Assembly (NCBI GenBank): GCA_034359265.1
Contig: CP136890.1
Coordinates: 35,568,501-35,632,500 of the forward strand
Direction of reading: 5' to 3'
From: Canna indica
Taxonomy: Eukaryota; Streptophyta; Magnoliopsida; Zingiberales; Cannaceae
DNA length: 64,000 nt
Positions within the stretch are counted from its first letter, which is position 1; the number at the start of each line of letters is the position of its first letter. A model generated the notes under the pieces. That model did not search any database. It was given only the letters and a program-made list of their open reading frames with translations, and was not told the origin of the DNA. Below are positions 1-11,532 of this stretch, in pieces. Both the position numbers and the translations under genes were made by a program.

Positions 1-1493
1 GGTACCATAATTCTGTCCTTGTATCTCAGGACATCCTCAATATTGATCCGAAACCCATCATCTGCATCCCCTCTCATTACAAAGTCTCTGGTCATGTGCT
101 GAACATCTTCCTTCTGTGCTGAACGAAGCATCTCAACCAAAGTAGACTGCACCTGCAAATGTGCCACCAGATCCCCGGTGTCAAACACTGAAATTATGAA
201 ACCACCATCCATGCATGTCGCCAGCTCTCTAGCTAGAGGTCTCCTCTCAACAACCAGGTGTGCAAGGCTACCCATGGATTTCTTGCTCAAGGCGTCAGCA
301 ACAACATTCACCTTGCCATGGTGGTACATTATGGTGCAATCATAGTCTTTAAGAAGCTCAATCCACCTCCTTTGCCTCAAGTTCAGTTCTTTCTACATCA
401 ATAGATACTGAAGACTCTTATGATCTGTGTAGATCTCACAGGCCTCGCCATACAAGTAATGGTGCCAAAGCTTTAAGGCAAACACTACTGCCGCCAATTT
501 CAGATCATGCATCGGATAATTTTTCTCATAATTTTTCAGTTATCGCGAAGCATAGGTGATGACCTTACCATACTGCATAAGGACGCATCCCAAGCCTACT
601 CTCGAAGCATCATAGTTAACGACAAATCCCCCAGACCCCGACGGTAAGGCAAGTATAGGTGCCGACGTCAAGCAGTCCTTGAGTTTTTGAAAACTCTCCA
701 CACATTTGTCATCTCGGACAAACATGGCCTTCTTCTGAGTCAACCGAGTTAGGGGAGCTGCAATCCGTGAGAAGTTCTCCACGAACTACCGGTAATACCT
801 TGCCAGACCTAAGAAGCTACGTATCTGAGATACGATAGTTGGCCTCTCCCATTTTTTCACAGTCTTAATCTTGGCGGGATCCACCTTAACCCCCTCTCAG
901 GACACCACATGCTCCAGGAACGCTACACTTTCCATTCAGAACTCGCACTTGGAGAACTTAGCATAAAGTTGATGCTCCATGAGAATCGCTAGAGCTGTCC
1001 TCAAGTGCTCACTATGCTCATCTTTGCTCCTAGAGTATACCAGAAAATTATCAATGAAAACAATCACGAACTTGTCCAAGTACTCTTTGAACACACGGTT
1101 CATTAGGTCCATGAAGGCAGCGGGTGTATTAGTCAGCCCAAAAGACATGACTAAAAACTCATAATAGTAGTATCTCATTTGGAAAGCTATCTTAGGCACA
1201 TCGTAACCCCGGATTTTCAGCTGGTAGTATCCGGACCTCAAGTCAATCTAGGAGAACCATTATGCCCCCTAAAGTTGATCGAACAGGTCATCAATCATCG
1301 GCAATGGGTATCGGTTCTTGATGGTAACCTTGTTCAGTTGCCTATAGTCAATGCACATCCGCATGGACCCATCCTTCTTCTTAACGAAGAGCACCGGGGC
1401 TCCCCATGGAGACACACTTGGGTGAATGAAACCCAAGTCCATGAGCTCCTGTAGCTGGCCCTTGAGCACCTCAACTTGGCTGTCGCCATCCAA
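1..1493 (-). pseudogene. Reverse transcriptase / RNase H remnant of the gypsy element
   Basis: Fragments in different frames give a recognisable gypsy RT: a block with [19 protein letters not shown] around 1290-1380, then [22 protein letters not shown] and the catalytic box at 1030-1060. The box reads FIDN instead of the family F/YIDD, so the second catalytic aspartate is lost. RNase H follows at 540-782 (YDASRVGLGCVLMQ), and its downstream part, including a DALSK box, continues towards position 1. Several internal stops and frame changes separate the blocks. A decayed transposon polyprotein, not a host gene. Confidence 0.85.
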
Positions 1494-1647
1494 TATCGGG
1501 GAATGGATATCGATTTCACCCCCGGCTGCAACTCAATGCATAACTCAATCTCTTGTCTGGTGGCAACCTTGGAAGTTCCTCAGGGAACACGTCAGGGAAC
1601 TCATAGATCACCGAAGTCTCTCTCAGCCCTACAGCTGCGCCTCCAAT

Positions 1648-2115
1648 TTAATCAGCCATAAACACAAAAGCTAGGAAGGACTGGCAACCTCCACAAAGTA
1701 ACTTTTGAGCCTTTAGGGCTGAAATCACCCTACAGGAGTCCCCTTTCCCATCACCCTGGAAGATGAACTGTGGCAACTCAGGCTTAGTGAAAATAACTAT
1801 CTTAGCCCTGCAGTCTACCTTCGTGTAATGGGCCAGCCAGTCCATGCCCAGAATAATATCCAACTCCAACGACGAGAGTAGAATTGGATCAGCTACCAGA
1901 AGGTAGCTAGAAACACACACCTCACAATCACGAAAGACCATCTCGGCCACAGCCACATCGCCCGTAGGTGTCGACACCACAAGTGGTGTCTCAAACAATT
2001 CTTTCTCGCTTCGCAGTAAAGGCACAAATGAAGCAGTTACAAAAGAATGAGTGACTTCTGTGTCAAATAGAACATATGCACTAGCATACCCAACAAAAAG
2101 TGTACCTGCTACCAT
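1648..2115 (-). pseudogene. Aspartic protease region of the gypsy polyprotein
   Basis: An open stretch of 155 residues carries the retroviral-type protease region. The active-site box reads FDTEVTHSF where gypsy elements normally have D-S/T-G-A-THSF, so the essential glycine is replaced by glutamate. A second recognisable stretch, DIILGMDWLAHY, is the conserved GMDWL block that follows the protease in chromoviruses. It sits between gag (higher coordinates) and RT (lower coordinates). Nonfunctional by its altered active site and by frame breaks on both sides. Confidence 0.8.
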
Positions 2116-2666
2116 GATGTTCGACGCCTCAAAACCGTCTGGTGTAAGTGAGAAAACCCGAGCGGGAGCCTTCCCAAAACTACTCGGTCGCTACCCTCTG
2201 CCCTGAGTTTGAACCCTTTAAGACACTGAAGCTGCGGACACCAGTGCTTTCCCCCGTGACTGGGCTGCTCCCTAACCCCCACTGACTGGACAGTCCTTCT
2301 TGAAGTGCCCATACTGACAGCATCCGGAACAGGCATCTGAACGACCATAGCATACATTCAAATGTCATCTACCACATTGTCCACAAGACGACTGTGCCTC
2401 AGGCCTCCTCGGCTGAGATGTATCCCCTATAGGTGTCCTTTATACAGAACTCAGCCCTGAGCGGCCTTTGACCATGCTCTGTCCTCTGCTCACCCGCGGA
2501 ACTGTCCTCATGATGGCGCCCTCAGAATCGGCCTGTCATCCCACTGGTCCATCAGATCTAGACCTCTTCCTCGAGTGCCCCTCAGGTCGCTCTGCGGGTA
2601 CTAGAGCTTCCTTACGCATAGCCTCATCAATTGCCTCGGCAAAAGATCTGCCCTGTGTGTAGTGAA

Positions 2667-3424
2667 TCAAACGGCCAATCTGCGGTCATAGTCCCTCCAT
2701 GAATCATCTGATCCTAGCGTCTCAGTAGCTACCAAAGTAGGGTGGTAGCGGGATAGCCTAGTAAACTCCATCTCATACTGGTGGACTGTCATCCCGCCCG
2801 TCTGGCGTAGCTGCTCAAACTCCCTCGCCCGCCTCTCGCGGACATTCATAGGCAGGTACCGCGCTGTCACTGCAGCCTTAAACTCGTCCCAAGTAAGGAG
2901 TGGCGTATGGTTCCCCCTACGGGCTTCCCAGGTATGGAGCCACTCCTTAGCCGGTTCCCTCATCTGTAGACCTACCATGTGTGTTGCCGCCTCAAATGAA
3001 CACCCTAGCACTTGGTAGAGCGTATAAAAATCATTGAGAAACTTTGTGACTTCTGCTGCCTGGTCGGTACTGGTGAACTCTGGGGGCCTCAATCTGACAA
3101 ACCTCTCACAAGGAATCTCACGACCCACTGCCTCATGGTGATACTTTGTTCCCAATCACAGGTGGCAATAACTCAGTCACTAGAACTACTGGTGCAACTG
3201 GCTCGGGTTTAGGTGGTTGTTGCCTCATTTCTTGCTTCTTGTGGAGCGCCTCAGTTAACTCGACCACCTAGGCCTCCAACTGCGCCACTCGGGGTCCGGC
3301 TCTGCCCTCTCCTGGGCTAGGCGGCCATGACCCCGACCCTTAGTGCGGCCTCTACCTCAGCCTTGGCCCCTCTGGCTTGCAGAATTACTGTCATTCCCAC
3401 TCATCACTACGTCACCCTGAGCTT
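2667..3424 (-). pseudogene. Gag region of the gypsy element
   Basis: The capsid-like stretch at 2667-3155 contains RLRPPEFTSTDQAAEV, FEAATHMVGLQM, AKEWLHTWEA and TWDEFKAAVTARYLPM, the hallmark series of plant Ty3/gypsy retrotransposon gag. Upstream (3155-3424) the frame opens at an ATG near 3424 followed by a Gly/Arg-rich stretch, but stops interrupt it before the capsid part. The zinc knuckle expected near 2300 survives only in pieces. It starts about 200 bases inside the primer site, as expected for the first ORF of such an element. Confidence 0.8.
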
Positions 3425-3631
3425 CCATCACTGTCAAAAACATGTAAAAAAAAACCAACTACATTAAGTACAAGTCTAATTAAATTGTTACCGTGATCAT
3501 AAGTACAACTACTACTAATGTACCCGTCTCTATAGCCCAATCTCGTGAATAGAACACACCTTATAGGACACACTGACTCTTGTCTATACAGTACTCTATG
3601 TTCTAATGACGTAGTTAGAACCTAACCACAT

Positions 3632-3643
3632 GCTCTGATACCA
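3632..3643 (-). other. Primer-binding site (initiator tRNA-Met)
   Basis: On the minus strand this reads TGGTATCAGAGC, the standard complement to the 3' end of plant initiator methionine tRNA. It lies three bases inside the LTR end at 3647, where minus-strand DNA synthesis of the gypsy element would start. Confidence 0.9.
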
Positions 3644-4314
3644 CTTTGTCACGCCCTAAAACTGAGTCACATGACCGGTCAGAGTGCAGTCAAGCACCCC
3701 GAAGCCTAAACCAACACACACATACATTTTAAATATAAACATCTAAAGGCAAGGCTATGTGACATAAATATAAAACAGTCGTAACAACTTAATATCAGGT
3801 GCAAACTCCACAAGACAAATACTCCAATAATAAATCTCAAATATGAGTATACAACTCTTAAAATGCACTAAATGTCATAACAACTAAGTTCTAACACTAC
3901 TTGACTCAAAACAACTTGACTACATCAACCAGCTCACAAGACGGCTACTGGAGTCCACCACCATCAACTGCGCCGTATCTCAGAATCACGCTGTGCAAAA
4001 CAGACATAGAAATGAAATAAATGAGTATAAACTCAGCAAGTGGTCTCCCAATCCTCACAAAGTAGAATCTAGTAATAACATTATACATTATGTCAAGTGA
4101 GTGCTCTCATTCCAATTAAGCACTCTTCTCAGTTTCACTAATCCAGGGAGGCCCTCTAGACTCACTATCCACCTGACTCTCCCCTCGGGCTCATTGGTCT
4201 CGGAAGGCTCTCTAGAGCCAGTACCCAATTGAATTTCTACTCGGGTTCACTGGTCTAGGAAGGTCCTCTAGAACCAGTACCCACTCGGTCGGGAAGGTCC
4301 TCCGACCCATGATT

Positions 4315-4490
4315 GCTCGTACGCTGTGCGTACCACTCGACCTGTATGCGACCCATAGTCATCTCGTGCACGAAGCGCATCACTCGGCCTATCCGGCCCA
4401 ATGTCATCTCGTGCACGGAGTGCACCACTCGGCCTAATAAGGCCCATAATACCTCATGCGCCATGCGCGCCACTTGGCCCAATATCGCCC
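4315..4490. repeat. Tandem array, about 45-bp unit, inside the LTR
   Basis: The phrase CATCTCGTGCACG starts at 4360 and 4405, with decayed copies before and after (AGCGCATCACTCGGCC, GTGCACCACTCGGCC, GCGCGCCACTTGGCC). This gives roughly four units of about 45 bp. GC-rich compared with the rest of the LTR. Confidence 0.65.
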
Positions 4491-5552
4491 AAATAATTAC
4501 TCGAGGGCCATACCCTCATGTCAACACACCTAAGGTTCACTTACGCCTGGTATCAAGCTAAAACTCCAAATATTTATAACGAAATAGGAACGTCATACCG
4601 AGCCCATAAGCCAGCTCGATTAACATGCATTATGAAAATTTCCAACCTACTGAAATAATCAATTTACTATCCACACGTTACTGTTCAGGTCACCTAAGTA
4701 CTTCCTATGTTTACAAAATATACTTTACATGAAGATCGGTAGGTTACATCAATACTTTTCGCATTAAACTGATTACCGAAACTGCGAAATCAATTTAGCA
4801 TGAATTTGACTAAATTCCAGCACATCACATTTTAGCTTCAATTATGTGTATCATTTCAGCATCATGTCAAATAAAATTTCAGCATTAAACTATGAGATTT
4901 TAGCATAAAACTATGTGATTTCAGCATCAAAATTTAGGGAATTTTGCATTATATATACTAAGGTAAATTTCTAGTTCTATACATCAATTTCAACATGAAA
5001 TTTTAGCATAATAACCTATAAATTTCAGCAATAATAAACCATTCAAATTCAATGTTAAAAATCAATAACATAACATTCATTTCAATATATAGCATCAACA
5101 GTTGTGTATTTTTATCTAGCAAATCATCTATCATGTAATTCATGTCAAACCTATTCCCCATAAGCACCTCCCCTTGCGAGGCCGACCAGCCCTAAGGCAT
5201 GCCTAGGGCTGCCGCACCATACAAGAGGAATCATTTGCTTCCCTCTTTCACTAATCTACAACATGATTTAATCCAACAACAAGTCTTTACAAGCTTTCAA
5301 CGATTCCTCAAAATTTTTCCATGGAGGGATTTGATATCAAACATGGTCAATCAGCCATCCTGCAAGAGCATGAATATTCGGCCATAATTGGCCTATCATA
5401 AAATATAAAATTCGGCCACCATGGCCCCTAGCAGTGCATAGTCTCTAGGCCACAGTTAGCCTATACATCACACATAACAACTGGCCTGCTGACCCACCTG
5501 CATAAAGGAATACACTTGGCCCAAACATGCTACATCACATAAATGTAGTTCA

Positions 5553-5750
5553 GCCTCGACCAGTCGTGCATCATAAATTATAAGCGACCTCGACCAGCTG
5601 CAATAATGTGATCAAATCTCGACCTCGACCAATCGGATGATCATGGATTATTCTCGACCTTGACCATTCGGATACCCACGCACATTCTTCGACCTCGACC
5701 AGTCGTACGTGCAATAATCGGCCTCGACCAACCGTACAATCATAATACAC
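5553..5750. repeat. Tandem array, 35-bp unit with core CCTCGACCA, inside the LTR
   Basis: The core CCTCGACCAgtCG (or close variants) begins at 5553, 5588, 5623, 5658 and 5693, exactly every 35 bp, with a sixth shorter step at 5722. The spacers between cores are more variable and A/T-rich. The function is unknown. Confidence 0.75.
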
Positions 5751-7495
5751 GTCACACATCACATATTTCCTATTCATTCCAAACCCAGGCATGCGCCTGC
5801 TCCTAGCCCCTTTTCGGACTCTCTCAGTCAAACCTTAGAGTGGTACCCTTCCTTGTTGGGTGCAAATTTAGACTAACGTATTTGTAGCACAACGTGTCGT
5901 GTTCCTACTATGATGTCTTTAAGTTTGAAGTTGAGAGTTTTATTTCCTCTATTCAGTGTCATCCACTAGTAGGGTATATTATGATGTCATATATGCCACT
6001 ACCAATTTATTTATCCTTGGTGTATAATGGATATTCTAGGCCTAGTCCTAGAAATGATCTCCTAGAGGTTAATTACAATATGTATAAATTTTATTCACAG
6101 CATATAAAATTTAGGACAATACTATAATTAATTTGCAGCACATGGTTAATAAATTCCAGCAATTTATTCTATAATTTCTACATTTAAATAATTAATTTCA
6201 GCATGGCAATTAAAATTTCAACATCTACCTAATTATGGTAGAGCCTAATTTAAGCATGTATCTCAACATAAAATTCATAAACATGCACCATAATTTAAAC
6301 TACACATCCTACATATTAATCTCCACATGCATAAAGTCATAATGATAAACACTCACCATATTTATCATGATAAATACAACCTAAATTTATTTGCCGAGAT
6401 AAGGAATACATAAACACATTATATCACAAAATAGCAATAAAATTAGGAACCTCCAAGCAATAGCATTATAGAAAATTAACATGATACCTCAACATAGAAT
6501 CTAAACATAATAATGTCATCTATAAAAATTACAAGCAACATGGTATATTCTCCCTTCGCATACTTGTCCAAACCACCACACCCACCATGAGCTACCACAT
6601 TCAACTTTTCAATGATAAAATTCAATTTTCATGGTTAGGAATAAAATTTCCTACTACTTCCTCCCCCTACATTATGCGGCCGAACCCTATCCACGGGTTT
6701 TACCCTAAGTCCGGCCCCTAAGGGGATTCAAAAACTAGATTTTTGTGAATGTAGAGTCCTCCTAGATTTTCCTTAAGTGAGCATGCATGCATCCTAATCT
6801 CATAGATTTACAATTTTCTACAAGTTTAGAATTTAAAGAAAAATTGGGCATGACCTCTCCCCAATTTCATCCAATCGGCCGGCCCCCTAAACCTCAAGAA
6901 ACACCACTAAAAATTCAAGAACCAATACATCGACAAGAAGAGAGGAGAAGATCAAGAAACCCTAAGAATCAGAGAAGAAATCGACGACAAAAACATCACA
7001 ATTCCATCCAAGGGGGTTCGGCCAACACTAGCCTTCCCCAACCAAAGATCTATAACCACTCACCTCTAATTGGAAGAGAAGGAAGTCGAGATGACGCGGC
7101 TCCAAACTCCGACAACAAATCTTGCTTCGACGCCACCTCTCTCTCTCTCCCCCCCTCCCTCCTCGTTGTGCGTGCGGCTCCTTTGAGCCGTACGGTGGCT
7201 TGAGTGAGGGTTATATATATATCTTTTACCAATAAGCCCCTCTCACTTAAACCCTTTAATTTAACTCTCCCCACATCCAACTCGAGCCTCGATTGAACCC
7301 GCAACCCGATTCCAACCCAACAAAAGTCCAACATCCAAATTAAATATAAAAATACACATTTATATAGCCATGCAATTCATGAAGTACCCAATCGTACCTT
7401 CTAGTCGCAGTGGTCTCGTGACTCGACTCGGCTCATCCCCGAACCGGCTCATTGAACCAAACAAAATAATTTTTTAGAAATACTCGGGTATTACA

Positions 7496-7790
7496 AAGGC
7501 AAACCTTAGCAAGGCGGTATTTTCTAAGAACGTCGGAAAGGCTCAGTAGAGCGCAGAGTCAGTTGCTCCATTATAGAACATTGTAGTTTGGGACGCTGTC
7601 AGGTGTAGGGCGGGGTCGCCCGTGCCGGTGTACAACGTCAGAGTGTTAGGCAACTCGTTTCTCGGTGGGAGGCGAGTTGCCATGATGTGGTCGACGAAGG
7701 GCCCCGCGTCAGGAGCGGGAACAATCTTGGCCTTCTGGATTCTGGGGTCTTGTTTTTCTCCAAGAGAGGAGTGTTGTAGGCTTCGCCGCG

Positions 7791-7791
<1 letters not shown>
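7496..7791. other. Unassigned flank between the gypsy LTR and the G-tract
   Basis: No convincing gene or element end is visible. It is moderately GC-rich and probably part of the repeated block that follows, because the block itself begins directly after the G homopolymer. Confidence 0.4.

Positions 7792-7822
<31 letters not shown>
7792..7822. repeat. G homopolymer, 31 bases
   Basis: An uninterrupted run of G bounded by CGC on the left and TGATTG on the right. At the equivalent place of the next repeat unit (about 8536-8546) there are only short G runs. The run therefore appears to be a local expansion at a repeat boundary, or an assembly or sequencing artefact. Confidence 0.9.
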
Positions 7823-7823
<1 letters not shown>

Positions 7824-7825
7824 GA

Positions 7826-8535
7826 TTGAGCCTCCCTTTTCCCGACTTGGTGTTATCTAAAAGTTGTGGGCGGCAGCAATCGTAGTTAGCTAGAGGCTTT
7901 TCACGAGATCATGTCGGCATCCTGATTTAGCCTTTTAGCGGTTGAATTTCATCTATTCGTTGATAGGGATCTCCAAGAGAGAGATGCATGGGGTGGTACC
8001 AGAGCATCACTCCTCGTTGTTTCAGCGTTACCAGGTTGCGATCGATCGTCGCCATCGAGTCTTGGCTATTGATTTGTGGCGTCGGTCGTTTGACTTCGGG
8101 TTCCAGCCATCATGGGGGAGGTAAGCTTTACTCAGCCCCACGGTGGGCGCCAGTTGTTCCTGCTTGAGTGTCGGGGTCTTCCTATCCGGTATGGTGTATC
8201 TCCTTGTCTGGTTCAATGTCGACGGGGAGGGGGGGACCTACAAAAGATACTTCGACGCCCAAGTTAGGGTGATTCCAAAGTGGAGGTTTATGGAATTGGA
8301 GCATAGGATTTACCTGGGTGTGCCACATTTGTGTATTGCAGGTGGAGGTGATCATGCTGCCCGTTAATCTCACTAGGATTGTTGCCCAGAATGGGTTGAG
8401 GCCAATCCTGAAGATGGCGGGTTTATAGGTCGAGGCCAATCTCGGAGATCGCGGTAATCTTCGTTATGCACAACTCACTACTGGCTTAGTGTGGGGCCCA
8501 ATTGGTAACACACAAAATAAGCTACCCATGTAAAG
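7826..8535. repeat. Tandem block, copy A (about 0.71 kb)
   Basis: Runs from a CTCCCTTTTCCCGACT-type start to TAAGCTACCCATGTAA and is repeated nearly base for base in the next 0.7 kb. At 8136-8152 it contains CCCCACGGTGGGCGCCA, which read on the minus strand (TGGCGCCCACC) resembles the tRNA primer site of Tat-lineage gypsy elements. At 7993-8008 it has TGGTACCAGAGC, one base from a Met-tRNA primer site. It may be LTR/leader sequence of a gypsy element that was tandemly amplified. No coding potential seen. Confidence 0.6.
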
Positions 8536-8540
8536 GGGGG

Positions 8541-9236
8541 ATTGGGGCTCCCTTTTCCCGACTAGGTGTTATCTCGAAGTTGTGGGCGGTAGGAATCGTG
8601 GTTAGCTAGAGGCTTTTCACGAGATCGTGTTGGCATCCTGATTTGGGCTTTTAGCGGTCGAATTTCAACTTTTAAGTCATCTATTCGTTGATAGGGATCT
8701 CCAAGAGGGGGATTCATGGGGTGGTACCAGAGAGTCACTCCTCGTTGTTTCAGCGTTACCAGGTTGTGATCGATCGTCGCCATTGGGTCGTGGCTATGAC
8801 TTCGGGTTCCAGCCATCATGGGGGAGGTAAGCTTTTCTCAGCCACACGGTGGGCACCAGTTGTTCCTGCCTGAGAGTCAGGGTCTTCATATACGGTCTGG
8901 TGTATCTCCTTGTCTGGTTCAATGCCGACGGGGGGGACCTGCAAAAGACACTCTGACGCCCAAGTTAGGGTGATTCCAAAGTGGAGGTTTATGGAATTGG
9001 AACTTAGGGTTACCTAGGTGCGCCACGTCTGTATGTATTGCAGGTGGAGGTGATCATGCTACCCGATAATCTCGCTAGGATTGTTGCCCAGAATGGGTCA
9101 AGGCCAATCCCGGAGATGGCGGGTTTATAGGTCGAGGCCAATCCTGGAGATCGCGGTAATCTCCGTTATGCACAACTCACTGCTGGCTTAGTGTGGAACC
9201 CAATTGGTAACACACAAAATAAGCTACCCATGTAAC
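8541..9236. repeat. Tandem block, copy B (about 0.70 kb)
   Basis: Second copy of the preceding block in the same orientation. It differs by scattered substitutions and small indels, for example an extra segment near 8668 and a deletion near 8797. The primer-site-like box is at 8841-8859 (GTGGGCACCAG) and both copies end in GCTACCCATGTAA. Together the two copies look like a short tandem array and not like two LTRs around an internal domain, because almost nothing lies between them. Confidence 0.6.
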
Positions 9237-9265
9237 GAGCTTTATGAGATAGAGCTCGAATACAG

Positions 9266-10595
9266 TGTTGGCCTAAGGTTTTCAACCTTGGTCTTAATCT
9301 CGATTTTGATGATAACAAACATGGAACTAATGATTTCATGGAGAATTATTTTCAGGTTTCATATGGGTTAGTGCATGACGTCCACGATCGGAAATATCGG
9401 AGAAATCAGAAAATCAGAAGGACGTTGGTTGACTCGCTCAGATTCGTCGGGAAGATAGAGTCTAGGTTTAAGGTGTCTAGATAAATTGTAAAATCCTCAT
9501 TATTATGCAAATACCCTTAAAGAACCAAACCCGTAATCCAAAACCCGAATCGAAGAAAGAAACCGGCTGAAACTCAATGTAGAGTACATGTACAGTATGT
9601 AGAGTACCGGTACGCTATGGCTGGTCGATAGCCGATCGACCGAAATGAGCCCAGAAAGCACAGAGGGCTCCGGTCGATGGGCCAGTCTCTCGATCGATCG
9701 ATCGGCATTCGACCAGCCCAGCAACCAGGCGGCGCCAATGGACAGAAAAACGCCCGTTGGGATGGCTATCTTGGTGCCTTCTCTTCATGGCTTATAAATA
9801 CAACGCCATGAGAGCCTTCCTTCAGGATCTTGATCACTTCTACTACCTTTGAGACATCCGTTTGATCAATCACAAGCCTCATTGAGCCAATCTTGCAAAA
9901 ACCCTAGCTTTGATCCACACATTCTTGATCTTGCCTTCAAGCTTCATCGATTCATCAACTTGGGGCATCAAGAGGACTAGGGAGTTTCTTTTGGAGCTAA
10001 GTATTTATTGTTTGATTTATTTCTCCATTTAGTTTTGTATTTATTGTTTATTTCATTGTATTTCTCAAGTGTGTAAACCTAGAGTGTCAGGTTGATTGAG
10101 TTGGTGGTTGCCTTAGTGTTAAGTCTTAAATTCACTAGTGTAAACGTAGTTTAATAGGATTAGTTGAGTCGTCCTTAGGTTGAGGTGGGAGAGTGCTGTC
10201 GATAGGAAGACGAGATACTTTCGGGTGTGAAAGTGCCTTCGGTTTGAGAGCGGAGGCACTTAGGTGTAAATTTCTCTTTGTAAGGAAACTAATTAATCTA
10301 ATATAACTAGTTTGGAAATCCTAAGCGGGGTGCTTAGGTAGTGGAGTAGGCATTAGGGCCAAACCACTATAAATCGATCGTGTTTGCATTTCCTATTGTG
10401 ATTGTGTCTTAATTGTTATACTTACTTGTTTCCGCGCATTGCTTTCTTGGTTGTGTTTAATTGTCTTATTTATTGCTCTCACTTGCTATTCGATTAGTGT
10501 ATTGCCTAAGTTATAAGAAACGACTGAATTCGATAAAATCAAAATTAGGCGAAAAATTTAGCTAACACACTATTCACCCCCCCTAGTGTAGGTCA
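9266..10595 (+). repeat. Lone copia-type LTR
   Basis: Starts TGTTGGCCTAAGGTTTTCAACC and ends CTAGTGTAGGTCA. The same ends, in inverted orientation, bound 20593-21712 and (diverged) 23116-24641 and 29279-30740. A TATA-like TATAAATAC lies near 9788, preceded at 9620-9720 by a cluster of GATCGAC/CGGTCGA palindromes. The stretch near the end reads CACTATTCACCCCCCCTAG, common in plant copia LTRs. No internal domain is attached, so it is a solo LTR or a remnant. The flanking pentamers (TACAG and TATCA) do not match. Confidence 0.7.
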
Positions 10596-11329
10596 TATCA
10601 CCAACATGCGGCACCTAATATCTACCAGCATGGACATGTCGCAACACGATCACGGATCTCGTTCACAAACAAAATAGGAAAGGTGTTTCCTAATCAGATG
10701 AATTTTGAGAATCAGAAGAAGGGGTTCCTCATAACCCTAACTTGTAGGGTTCGACGCGCGATGAAGTCAACCCGACCTTGGGTCAAAGTCAAAGTGTTGA
10801 CCCTTGTCAAGTCAATATGATTGACATGACTAGACCGAGGGGTCAAGGTGGGTCGGCTAAATATAAAAGGGAAACTCAAATTTTATTATGGCTCAAATTT
10901 TGGATTCGAACCGGGGTGAGAAACTTTGTTTTTATCCCATGCGCCTAGCCTCCCTATTTAATAGGGAGGTTAGTTGTTTGACTCCATTTTTAATAGGGAG
11001 ATGAATTAATATGATTAATTCAAGTCCCTATTAGATAGGGAAGAGGTTGGAGATAAATACTGAAATTTTAAATTCCAGGATGAGTTTAAATTTGAACCGC
11101 AATAAGATAATTAAGGAGGTGTTAGTTGAACACCCCTTTGGTGAATTAATTTCGAATTAATTTAAAATTAATTTCAAGAACCATTATCTCATTTATATTT
11201 ATCTTCGAGATAAAATCTTGGAATTTTGAATTACGGGTGTGTTCAAAATTTGAACAAAGGGGCAGCTCTCTTTTTTTGTAGCCACCCCTATGAGCATAAA
11301 TAGGGGGAGGCCGACCACCCCCTTTTATG
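10596..11329. other. Unassigned, repeat-like DNA left of the pararetrovirus
   Basis: No ORF of note. Short near-palindromes built on TCCCTATTTAATAGGGA recur around 10951-10969, 10990 and 11028. A TATA-like CATAAATAGGG lies at about 11295. This could be part of another LTR. It ends at the junction with viral sequence (GCATCCGCC, about 11329-11337). Confidence 0.4.
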
Positions 11330-11343
11330 CATCCGCCGCGTAT

Positions 11344-11355
11344 TGGTATCAGAGC
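11344..11355 (+). other. Viral primer-binding site, copy 1
   Basis: TGGTATCAGAGC, complementary to initiator Met-tRNA. In caulimovirids this marks the start of minus-strand DNA and position 1 of the genome map. The left chromosome junction lies about 15 bp upstream. Confidence 0.92.
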
Positions 11356-11532
11356 TTCACAAGGTACACAGTTCCTGAGTTCTTTTTGTGTTCTTATATA
11401 GTGCTTTGACGATGTTAATTAGCTTAAGATAGGCGATAAAGAGGGATAACAGTACCCACATAAGGAGAAGATTTCCCAACATTCGTAATCTTAAGGTAAC
11501 AATAGCCAATAAGCATCTATATTAACACATTT

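Larger units (their letters stand above)
1..7495 (-). mobile_element. Ty3/gypsy LTR retrotransposon, chromovirus (Tekay/Del-like), 5' part, decayed
   Basis: Read on the minus strand the order is LTR (7495-3647), tRNA primer-binding site, gag, aspartic protease, reverse transcriptase, RNase H, and then the window edge. This is the Ty3/gypsy order; integrase and the 3' LTR would lie outside the window. Coding parts are broken by many stops and frameshifts, and both the protease and RT active sites have lost key residues, so the copy is dead. The chromovirus (Tekay/Del) assignment rests on the very long LTR and the style of the gag and RT sequence. No chromodomain can be checked because that end is missing. 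Confidence 0.85.
3647..7495 (-). repeat. 5' LTR of the gypsy element, about 3.85 kb
   Basis: On the plus strand the block starts TGTCACGCCC and ends CGGGTATTACA. In element orientation it starts TGTAATACCCG and ends in CA, immediately outside the primer site. The length (3,849 bp) is at the long end for plant LTRs but usual for Tekay/Del chromoviruses. The inside is AT-rich and largely noncoding, with two tandem arrays (see separate entries). The same LTR family recurs at 51748 and 63394. The matching 3' LTR is outside the window, so LTR divergence and target duplication cannot be read. Confidence 0.8.

Noticed and set aside
6787..7203. 138-residue open frame at the LTR start (element orientation end)
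   Set aside because: Antisense inside the gypsy LTR, low-complexity Arg/Pro/Ser sequence, no domain. Most likely a chance frame.
7622..7825. Open frame ending in poly-Gly
   Set aside because: The C-terminal half is the G homopolymer and the rest shows no conserved sequence.
7826..9236. Two LTRs of a very short retrotransposon (TRIM)
   Set aside because: The two copies are almost adjacent with no internal domain or target duplication, so a tandem duplication is the simpler reading.
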